From the NCBI RefSeq assembly GCF_016744255.1, contig NZ_JADGES010000014.1:1-46151 (forward strand): a DNA stretch of 46,151 bases, read 5' to 3'. A program made the translations under genes and the position numbers. The stretch is from Maribacter sp. GTDB taxonomy: Bacteria > Bacteroidota > Bacteroidia > Flavobacteriales > Flavobacteriaceae. Shown piece after piece: positions 35,288 through 43,500 of this stretch; the first letter of the stretch is position 1, and every line of letters begins with the position of its first letter. Under the pieces are notes generated by a model that did no database searches, had not been told where the DNA came from, and saw only the letters and a list, made by a program, of their open reading frames with translations.

Positions 35288-36310
35288 GTGGAAAATAAAA
35301 CTATTTACATTTTAGCTATAGAATCTTCTTGTGATGATACTTCTGCTGCAGTTCTATGCAACGATAAAGTACTAAGCAATATAGTAGCAACACAACAAAT
35401 TCATAGAGAATATGGTGGTGTTGTTCCTGAATTAGCCTCAAGAGCGCACCAACAAAATATTGTTCCCGTGGTTCACCAAGCTTTAGCTAAAGCAAATATC
35501 GATAAAAAAGAATTATCAGCCATAGCTTTTACAAGAGGTCCTGGATTAATGGGTTCTTTATTAGTAGGAACGTCTTTTGCTAAATCGCTTTCGCTAGGAT
35601 TACAGATACCACTTATTGAGGTTAACCATATGCAAGCGCATTTATTAGCTCATTTTATTGGGGATGATTTATCTAAAAAACCAACCTTCCCTTTTATTGG
35701 TTTAACTATTAGTGGCGGACACACGCAAATAGTATTAATCAAGAATTATTTTGATATGGAAATCCTAGGGCAAACCCTAGACGATGCCGTTGGAGAGGCT
35801 TTTGACAAAAGCGCTAAAATTCTAGGATTACCCTACCCTGGAGGCCCCTTAATAGATAAATACGCCGCAGAAGGGGACCCAAAAAAATACCCATTCCCTA
35901 TTCCTAAAGTTGGTGAATTAGATTTTAGTTTTAGCGGACTTAAAACAAGTATCCTCTATTTTATCCAGAGAGAGGTGCAAAAAGACGCAGATTTCATTTC
36001 TAAAAATTTGCACGATATCTGCGCTTCTATTCAATATACGATTGTAAAAATCCTAATGCTAAAATTGAAGAATGCCGTAAAAAAAACAGGTATAAAACAA
36101 ATAGCCATCGGCGGAGGTGTCTCTGCTAATTCTGGCATTCGAAAAGCCCTTAAGGACAAAGAACAAAGTAGCGATTGGCAAACCTATATTCCAAAATTTG
36201 AATATTGTACCGATAATGCCGCAATGATTGGTATTGTTGGGTATTTAAAATATAAAGAAGAACTGTTTTCTAATCAAAACATTACCGCTAAGGCAAGGTA
36301 TAGTATTTAG
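35288..36310 (+). CDS. tsaD: tRNA N6-adenosine threonylcarbamoyltransferase
   Basis: TsaD transfers the threonylcarbamoyl group to A37 of ANN-decoding tRNAs, working with TsaB and TsaE (not in the window). From the GTG at 35288 the protein is 340 residues, the family length, beginning MENKTIYILAIESSCDDTS. It has the metal-binding HxxxH (His114/His118 in NHMQAHLLAH), the ISGGHTQIVL phosphate loop, LDDAVGEAFDKSAK, LDFSFSGLKTS, and GGGVSANSGIR near the C-terminus. The first in-frame ATG, at 35249, adds a 13-residue leader not found in the family and lies upstream of the predicted transcription start. Confidence 0.96.
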   Translation: MENKTIYILAIESSCDDTSAAVLCNDKVLSNIVATQQIHREYGGVVPELASRAHQQNIVPVVHQALAKANIDKKELSAIAFTRGPGLMGSLLVGTSFAKSLSLGLQIPLIEVNHMQAHLLAHFIGDDLSKKPTFPFIGLTISGGHTQIVLIKNYFDMEILGQTLDDAVGEAFDKSAKILGLPYPGGPLIDKYAAEGDPKKYPFPIPKVGELDFSFSGLKTSILYFIQREVQKDADFISKNLHDICASIQYTIVKILMLKLKNAVKKTGIKQIAIGGGVSANSGIRKALKDKEQSSDWQTYIPKFEYCTDNAAMIGIVGYLKYKEELFSNQNITAKARYSI

Positions 36311-36338
36311 TGTATTTAGACTCAATGAACTAATAAAA

Positions 36339-36782
36339 ATGGGGTATCAAGAACAATTAGGATCTAGAATAGATGTGGTTATTACAGTTTTTGCTAAAAT
36401 AGTAAACTACCTCGAGATAAGCCCACGAGGCATTCGTAGAAAAACAATCTTAAAATTTAGAGGCAAGCCTCGGAGCATTTAAATACTCGATTATCGAGTA
36501 AAGAAAATTTCACAAAAAAAAGGATATTTGGCGGCCTAGGATATATCTATAGAAGTAAAATAACTATTGGGATTATTAAGAATGATTTAATGGTAAAAAT
36601 TATTTCGGGTAAAATAGACCACTACCTAAATCTCCATTTTGTTAGCCCCATAGATTTCACCAAAAAAACGTATGAAAGAATTCGTCTATATCTCTAACGA
36701 AGGGTTAAAAACCGAAGAACAATTACAAATTTAGTTAGAACTAGGACTAGAACATGCCGAAAGTAAGCTCAAAAGTTTATAA
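36339..36782 (+). pseudogene. Degenerate TfoX-family gene
   Basis: The 490 bases between tsaD and rsmE hold the wreck of a TfoX N-terminal-domain gene. It begins MGYQEQLGSRIDVVIT from the ATG at 36339. After an inverted-repeat insertion, the frame resumes as KKRIFGGLGYIY...KNDLMVKI...FVSPIDFTKKT (about 36515-36670). One extra base near 36671 shifts the frame to MKEFVYISNEGLKTEEQLQI. A TAG at 36732-36734 stands where TfoX proteins have a conserved Trp, and LELGLEHAESKLKSL follows to the TAA at 36780-36782. TfoX_N proteins are small and often linked to DNA transformation in other bacteria; here no function can remain. Confidence 0.8.
36408..36500. repeat. Inverted-repeat (REP/MITE-like) insertion in the TfoX pseudogene
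   Basis: The segment that interrupts the TfoX reading is dense in palindromes. TACCTCGA (36408-36415) near its left end mirrors TCGAGTA (36494-36500) at its right end with one bulged base. Inside are CCTCG/CGAGG (36410-36414 with 36426-36430), CGAGGC/GCCTCG (36426-36431 with 36467-36472), AGGC/GCCT (36461-36470) and TACTCGAT/ATCGAGTA (36484-36500, one base between the arms). It has no coding capacity. Its limits are approximate, since the original TfoX sequence is not known. Confidence 0.5.
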
Positions 36783-36801
36783 TTTTACATAAAAAATTAG
36801 A

Positions 36802-37509
36802 ATGCAACTTTTTTACAACCCAAACCTAGATGAGCAAACATCTGACTTTATATTTAGCGAAGAAGAAAGCAAACACATTGTAAGGGTTCTTCGTAAAAAA
36901 GAATCAGATACATTGTCCATTACCAATGGAAAAGGATTATTACTTACTGCTGAAATCATTTTAGCCAATGCAAAGCGTTGCAAAGCCCAGATAATTGCTT
37001 GTGTAAAAAAGCATCACAAAAAAAAGTGGCTACATATAGCAGTTGCTCCTACCAAAAACAATGATCGCTACGAATGGTTTTTAGAAAAAGCCACAGAAAT
37101 AGGAATAGATGAGATAACTCCTATTATTTGCGAACATTCCGAAAGAAAAGTTATTAAACAAGAGCGCTTAGAAAAAGTAATACAGTCCGCTATGAAGCAA
37201 TCTTTACAATGCTATTTACCTAAATTCAACCCCGCAATCTCGTATAAAGAATTTATAAAAAAAGAACACAAAGGCTTATTATTTATAGCACATTGTGAAA
37301 ATGAAGAAAAAGTAGAACTCAAAAGAAGAGCTACTGCAGATAAAGATATCACTATATTAATTGGCCCTGAAGGCGATTTTAGCTCTTCTGAAATTAAAAG
37401 TGCGTATGAGGCTAATTTTCTTCCTGTTTCTTTAGGAGAAAACAGATTAAGAACAGAGACTGCTGCATTAGTTGCTTGTACTACTATTGCCATAATTAAT
37501 AACAGCTAA
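36802..37509 (+). CDS. rsmE: 16S rRNA (uracil(1498)-N(3))-methyltransferase
   Basis: RsmE methylates N3 of U1498 in 16S rRNA using S-adenosylmethionine. The 235-residue protein has the N-terminal PUA-like part (EEESKHIVRVLRKKESD), KATEIGIDEITPIICEHSER, and the SPOUT knot with ILIGPEGDFSSSEI (residues 186-198) and LGENRLRTETAAL (211-223). Its start is 19 bases after the end of the TfoX pseudogene. The DUF4159 gene follows 24 bases downstream and may be co-transcribed. Confidence 0.96.
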   Translation: MQLFYNPNLDEQTSDFIFSEEESKHIVRVLRKKESDTLSITNGKGLLLTAEIILANAKRCKAQIIACVKKHHKKKWLHIAVAPTKNNDRYEWFLEKATEIGIDEITPIICEHSERKVIKQERLEKVIQSAMKQSLQCYLPKFNPAISYKEFIKKEHKGLLFIAHCENEEKVELKRRATADKDITILIGPEGDFSSSEIKSAYEANFLPVSLGENRLRTETAALVACTTIAIINNS

Positions 37510-37533
37510 TCCTAGTTATTGTATCTTTAAGCA

Positions 37534-38184
37534 ATGTTCAAAAGCAAAATTACTTTTTTACTCTTTTTTTTATTCTTCACATTCTATTCCCAAGCGCAAG
37601 AAATTGCTGTTTTAAAATATAATGGTGGAGGTGATTGGTATGCTAATCCCACTGCCCTTCGCAATTTAATAGCTTTTTGCAATAGCAATCTAAATACGAC
37701 TATTAAAGAAAAACCAAAAACAGTTGAAGTTGGTAGTTCCGCTATTTTCCAATACCCTTTTATCCATATGACTGGACACGGTAATGTTGTTTTTTCTACC
37801 GAAGAAGCCGATAATTTAAGAAACTATGTATTATCTGGCGGTTTTTTACATATTGATGACAATTATGGTATGGAACCTTATCTAAGAAAAGAGTTATCTA
37901 AAGTTTTTCCCGATAAAAAATTAGAAGAAGTAGGTAAAAACCACGAAATCTTTAACGATACGTATAGTTTCCCAGATGGGTTACCAAAAATTCATGAACA
38001 TGACAATAAAAGACCTCAAGCACTTGGGGTTTTCCATGAAGGTAGACTTGTTCTTTTGTTTACTTATGAATCCGATTTAGGAGATGGCTGGGAAGATGCA
38101 TCTGTGCACAATGACCCAGAGTCTATTAGAGAAAAAGCCCTTAAAATGGGCGCAAACATTATAAATTACGCATTTAAACATTAG
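37534..38184 (+). CDS. DUF4159 domain protein, exported
   Basis: A 216-residue protein with a signal peptide (MFKSKITFLLFFLFFTFYSQAQ). The mature part matches the DUF4159 pattern: LKYNGGGDWYANPTALRNLI, YPFIHMTGHGNVVFS, LRNYVLSGGFLHIDDNYGM, then FHEGRLVLLFTYESDLGDGWED. The domain has a class I glutamine-amidotransferase-like (flavodoxin-type) outline with a central Gly-Gly-Phe strand turn, but no catalytic role is known. It sits between rsmE and an AI-2E family transporter, four bases upstream of the latter, a neighbourhood that I recall as conserved in Flavobacteriia. Confidence 0.88.
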   Translation: MFKSKITFLLFFLFFTFYSQAQEIAVLKYNGGGDWYANPTALRNLIAFCNSNLNTTIKEKPKTVEVGSSAIFQYPFIHMTGHGNVVFSTEEADNLRNYVLSGGFLHIDDNYGMEPYLRKELSKVFPDKKLEEVGKNHEIFNDTYSFPDGLPKIHEHDNKRPQALGVFHEGRLVLLFTYESDLGDGWEDASVHNDPESIREKALKMGANIINYAFKH

Positions 38185-38188
38185 CAAA

Positions 38189-39289
38189 ATGACTTCTAAA
38201 ACAATCTCTAACGGTATCTTAAGAGCTATTGGAATCTTTCTAGGCGTAGTAGCTATTATATATTTTTTATATAAAATTCAATCCGTACTGGCATACTTAG
38301 CAATTGCAGCAGTTATTGCATTGATAGGAAGGCCTATTGTTCTTTTTTTAAGACGAAAATTAAAATTCCCTAATACCATTGCCGTAATAACCTCCATGCT
38401 TATAATGGTTGGAATATTGGCCGGAATTATAGCTTTATTTGTTCCTTTAATATCGGAACAGGGGAAAAACCTCTCATTACTAAACATCGAAGATTTACAA
38501 AACAACTTAAACATACTATATAAAGAAATAACAACTTATTTAGGACTATCTACGGTCACTGTTAATGAAGTTTTACAAGAAGCTCATATTGAAAAAAATA
38601 TATTAAGTGGTCTTAATATTGGGTTTATTCCTAATTTTTTAAATTCCTTTTTAAACATTCTGAGTTCCGCTAGCATAGGGTTGTTCTCCGTTCTTTTTAT
38701 TTCATTTTTCTTTTTAAAAGACAGTAAGTTACTCCAAAATGGGCTTTTAATGTTTGTTCCCAACACTAAAGAAAAAGGCACTGTAAATTCTATTGACAAA
38801 ATTAATAATTTACTATCCAGGTACTTTTTAGGCTTACTACTACAAATCTTTATTTTGTTTGTAATTTACACTATTGTATTACTTATTGTAGGTATAGAAA
38901 ATGCTATCGTAATTGCCTTTCTTTGTGCCTTATTTAATATCATTCCCTATGTAGGCCCTATCATTGGTGCCGTACTCATGATTATTCTTACAATGACAAG
39001 TAATTTGGGTGCAGATTTTAGCACGGTTATTCTTCCCAAAGCAGGCTATGTATTAATCGGTTTAGCAATAGGACAATTGGTTGATAATTTCTTTTCACAA
39101 CCCTTTATTTTTTCTAACAGTGTAAAATCGCATCCCCTAGAAATTTTCTTAGTTATTATTATTGCTGGATTACTTTTTGGAGTTGTAGGAATGATTGTTG
39201 CTGTGCCAGGATATACCGCTATAAAAGTGATTTTAAAAGAATTTTTATCCGAGAACAAGCTTGTAAAGTCTTTAACACAAAATTTATAG
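38189..39289 (+). CDS. AI-2E family transporter
   Basis: A 366-residue membrane protein of the AI-2E exporter (PerM/YdiK/TqsA-like) family with about eight membrane segments. Typical family features are RPIVLFLRRKLKFPNTIAV near residue 48, a large periplasmic or cytoplasmic section (about 85-150), FFLKDSKLLQNGLLMFVP, ALFNIIPYVGPIIGAVLMI and the C-terminal VGMIVAVPGYTAIKVILKEF. The substrate is unknown; most members are not shown to move autoinducer 2, and some act as Na+/H+ antiporters. Four bases separate it from the DUF4159 gene and seven from the next gene. Confidence 0.9.
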   Translation: MTSKTISNGILRAIGIFLGVVAIIYFLYKIQSVLAYLAIAAVIALIGRPIVLFLRRKLKFPNTIAVITSMLIMVGILAGIIALFVPLISEQGKNLSLLNIEDLQNNLNILYKEITTYLGLSTVTVNEVLQEAHIEKNILSGLNIGFIPNFLNSFLNILSSASIGLFSVLFISFFFLKDSKLLQNGLLMFVPNTKEKGTVNSIDKINNLLSRYFLGLLLQIFILFVIYTIVLLIVGIENAIVIAFLCALFNIIPYVGPIIGAVLMIILTMTSNLGADFSTVILPKAGYVLIGLAIGQLVDNFFSQPFIFSNSVKSHPLEIFLVIIIAGLLFGVVGMIVAVPGYTAIKVILKEFLSENKLVKSLTQNL

Positions 39290-39296
39290 CTAAACT

Positions 39297-40481
39297 TTGA
39301 ATAAAAATATACTACATACTGGTGTTCAAAATTTTATAAGCAAGAACATAAATACAGACATCTCCTCCATTTTATTAAAAAAATCACCATTTACCAGTGT
39401 TACCTCCAAAGAACTCGCGGAACAGATTGAAGCCAAAAAAAAATGTAAAAACAAACTCCCAAAGTGGTTTAATACTTCCAAAATATACTATCCTAATAAG
39501 CTAAACATTGAGCAAACCTCATCAGAAAAAACAGCAGAATACAAAGCTTCTATTTTAACAGGTAAATCGGTAATAGATATAACCGGTGGGTTTGGCATAG
39601 ACTGTTTTTATTTTAGCTCTAAAATAGAACAAGTTTTTCATTGCGAAATTAACACCCAATTATCCAAAATTGTTTCTCATAACTTAAGTATTTTAAATGT
39701 AAAAAATATTAAAATGATTCCTCTGGATGGAATTGAATATTTAAAAAAAATAGACCTAAAATTGGATTGGGTTTATGTAGATCCCTCTCGTAGAAATGAC
39801 CGTAAAGGAAAAGTATTTTTGCTATCAGACTGCCTTCCAAATGTTCCGAGCCATGTAGACTTTCTTTTTAGTAAAACCAACAATATTTTAATAAAAACCT
39901 CTCCTCTATTAGATTTTTCTGTAGGAATATCTGAACTAAAAAATGTTAAAGAAATTCATATTGTAGCTGTAGAAAATGAAGTAAAAGAACTTCTTTGGGT
40001 TCTTGAAAAAAATTACACAGACACCATTTCTATAACAGCAGTAAACATAGTAAAAAAGAGAATAGACCTATTTAATTTTATTTTAGAAGAAGAAAAAGAG
40101 AACAATGCAGAACTTTCTTTACCCTTAAAATATCTTTATGAACCTAATGCAGCGATTTTAAAATCTGGTGCTTTCAAAACTTTAAGCAAGCAACTTAACA
40201 TTGCTAAGCTTCATACAAACACCCATTTATATACACACAAAGATTACCATAACTTTCCAGGGAGGGCATTTAAAATTAACAGTATACACCCATACAACAA
40301 AAAGGTAATAAAAAATCTAGGAATAACAAAAGCAAATGTTACTATTCGAAATTTTCCTGAAAACGTTTCTGATATCCGTAAAAAACACAAAATAAAAGAT
40401 GGCGGTAATATCTACTTGTTTTTTACTAAAAACTGTGAGAATTCACTAACTGTCTTAGTCTGTTCCAAAGTCGTTTCTTAA
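39297..40481 (+). CDS. Class I SAM-dependent methyltransferase with THUMP-like domain
   Basis: A 394-residue predicted RNA (or other nucleic acid) methyltransferase. The N-terminal helical part is followed by a Rossmann methyltransferase domain with motif I DITGGFGIDC (residues 94-103), acidic motif II (HCEIN), and motif IV as VDPSRRND (161-168) in place of DPPY. The C-terminal third (about 275-394, YLYEPNAAILKSGAFKTL...YTHKDYHNFPGRAFKI) is the THUMP-like domain found with such enzymes in Bacteroidota. The target is unknown. The start is a TTG at 39297, seven bases after the transporter stop; no in-frame ATG exists near. Confidence 0.85.
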   Translation: MNKNILHTGVQNFISKNINTDISSILLKKSPFTSVTSKELAEQIEAKKKCKNKLPKWFNTSKIYYPNKLNIEQTSSEKTAEYKASILTGKSVIDITGGFGIDCFYFSSKIEQVFHCEINTQLSKIVSHNLSILNVKNIKMIPLDGIEYLKKIDLKLDWVYVDPSRRNDRKGKVFLLSDCLPNVPSHVDFLFSKTNNILIKTSPLLDFSVGISELKNVKEIHIVAVENEVKELLWVLEKNYTDTISITAVNIVKKRIDLFNFILEEEKENNAELSLPLKYLYEPNAAILKSGAFKTLSKQLNIAKLHTNTHLYTHKDYHNFPGRAFKINSIHPYNKKVIKNLGITKANVTIRNFPENVSDIRKKHKIKDGGNIYLFFTKNCENSLTVLVCSKVVS

Positions 40482-40517
40482 TCCTTAAAAAACAAATTTA
40501 TAACATAATATGCTTAC

Positions 40518-43500
40518 CTATCTGTAAAGGGTAAAGTGACCTACATAATGATTTTTACTCTTATTATTTTCATTCACTACATACCAATAATCTCCTGTTG
40601 GCACGGGAGACCCTTCGTAATTTCCATCCCAATAATTAATATTATTTAGTATGGCTACAATTCTACCGTAACGATCATATATTTTAACTTCTAAATTCGG
40701 AAAGTATTCTCTGTTCTTTGGATACCACATATCATTATTACCGTCACCGTCTGGGGTAAAGAAATTAGGTATATCTAACATTCCTGTAAATTCAAACGGT
40801 ACAGAAACTATTGCCTCACAACCATTCTGATCTACTACTCTTACGGTAACCAATTCACTTTCATTTGTTGTATAAACTCCATTTATTCCAAAAGATTCCC
40901 CTTGGAAGAAAAACTCATAACCACCATAACCACCGTCTGCACTTGCTGTTAATTCATTAGGCGCAGTTTTAATAGCACTTAAGGTAAGTGGATTATATGC
41001 TTCCATTGTAAAATCTATAATATTTGTACAACCATTTTGATGGTAAATATAAACTGTATGGTCACCTGCTGCTAAATCTCCCCAAACATTTTCTGTTCCA
41101 GCTAAAGAAGTAACTGCATCGGTTGGATCTACAGGATCCAAAGCAAATAGCAAATCTGCCATAACACCTTGCTCCTCCATTTCTATAGTAACGGTACTAT
41201 TTGGAAAAATTCCATCACAGCCGTACTGTATAATAGGTTCCGCTGTTAAATCTACCCCTATATTAATAGTTATAACTTCGGTTACTGCACATAAATTAAC
41301 ATCTTGAATATATAATGCATAAGAAGACCCTCCTTCTAAATTCTCAATAGGTAAACCATCATACGGAGCAAATAGACCTGTTCCTGTTTCATCTACCGGA
41401 CTTATCTTCTCTAGTTTATATTCATAATATGGTGTTGGATAAACCAATACATCGGTAAATGGAGTACCTCCTATAATATTAAAAACTAAAGTACCGTCAT
41501 TTGCTCCAATACATAGTTCTGGAGTTGTAACCATATTCGTTACCTCTAGAACATCGGGCTCCGTAACCGTTATAAAATCTTTTTCAAAACAACCATTATC
41601 ATCTTTAATAAGAATTTCATAATAACCTGCTGCCAATTCATCAAAAACATAAGAATTTGGAGTTAATGGATCACTAAAAAATTCATCAAAATGAGGTCCG
41701 ATAGCAAATTGTAATAAGCCCTCTCCACCTGATTGCACCTCTACTAAGATAGAACCATCTTCTTGTCCAAAACAAGTTACAGGACTCTCATTCGCTGTAA
41801 ACACAATTGGCACTGGTCTAATAATTTCAAAAGGTCCTTTTATATCACTACAAGTAGCGCCACTAGTAACCGCTATATAATAGTTGCTCCCTTCTGGTAG
41901 CCCTTCAAAAGTACCATCTGGCTGTGGCCCTCTAAAAACTGTTGCTGAAGCTACCGGACTAAAAGCGTCCACGGGATCACCCGCATATAAAATAAATTCG
42001 TTGTTACCCACTCCTCCATTTACAAAAGATTCAATTCTTCCATCTAATTCTGATGCACAAGAGATATCATCTATCTGATTTGGTAATATGGTTATACCAG
42101 TAGCATCTGTCATGGTTATACCATTAGATCTAACTGCCAAACAAGTATTTAGTATGTTTTTCTTTCTAACATCAAACTGATACGAAATACCAGCCGTTCC
42201 AGAGATTAAAACAGAAGTTCCAACCATATCGGTATAAGCACCAACTGCCACTCCATTTTCAATTTGTAAATATTCATACACAAAAGATGGTTCTGGGTTT
42301 TCTATAGACAAACGCACTTCTCCAAATCCTCCACAACCTGGCACTTGAGTTTGTACCAGTCTTGGTTCTACAGCTGGTGGTGGATCCACATAGTATGGTA
42401 CGGTAACAAATACACAGTCAAAACTAGAAGAAACCTCAATTGCATACCATCCCGCACTAATAAATCCGCCAGTAGCCCCTATAAAAGTAGGTGAGTTCTG
42501 AAGACCACTTGTCGATGCTATATCTGTATTATCGTTACTATTTAAGTAAAGCAACCTATAATTGTAACCAGCCCCTGGGTAACCCCCTGAAGCTCCTGGT
42601 GTAGCTGTGGTAGGCGTACCACTTGTTGGGTCGTAAGCTTCTAATACTGCATTATTACCACTAGGACACTGTAATCCTTGCGGTTCTCTTATTCCAGCAT
42701 CAATCTGAGGAACAACTGGTAAATTAATATCAAAATCATTTATACATCCTTCGACATCTGTAATCTCCACACGATAATCGCCACTTTGTAAATTTTCAAA
42801 TTCATTAAGATTAGAAAATGCGACTACTTCTGTTGGGTAAGTTGTACCACCATCTAAGCTTCTTAATAATCTATATTGATATGCAGAGGCATCCCAACCA
42901 CCTATTCCTGTTGCTTCAATTTTCCCTGTATCATCATTACAGCCTGTATTTCCTATTTCTACAGCACTAACTTGCAACTCTCCATTTGGCGTTCGTATAG
43001 TTGTAACATTACTGTCTGCATCACAAAAAGGAGTTGCAGTAGATGTTACGGTAACAAAATAATTTCCACCGGATAAGCCCGCAATAGTTTCTGGGTTATT
43101 GGCTGTATCTAAACCTGTACCAGATGCAATGATTGTTGTTTTCCCTGGATCGTCTCCCCTATATACTCTATAATCATATAAGCCTGTATAATCTGTTACA
43201 ACTATACTTAACTCACCATCATTACCTGGAGTAAAACAACTTATAGGTTTAGCCTCTGCTACAACTACAGTAGGACTAATAGGTTCAATTACAGTATGTA
43301 CTGGCATTGGGTATGTACAACCTCCTATATTATCTGTTACTTCGAAAATATAATCTCCCGCAGCTGGTAATAACACATTTAATGTCGCACTTCCTCCTGA
43401 GTTACTCACTGGAGCAACTGGTATTGCCGATATAGTTGTTACCGTGAAATTTGTTGTTCCAGACACACTTATAGTTACAACTTCATCCGCTGCACAATTT

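Noticed and set aside
36485-36499. CRISPR repeat or tRNA remnant in the palindromic tsaD-rsmE gap
   Set aside because: There are no regularly spaced repeats and no tRNA-like loops; the flanking translation shows a disrupted TfoX gene instead.
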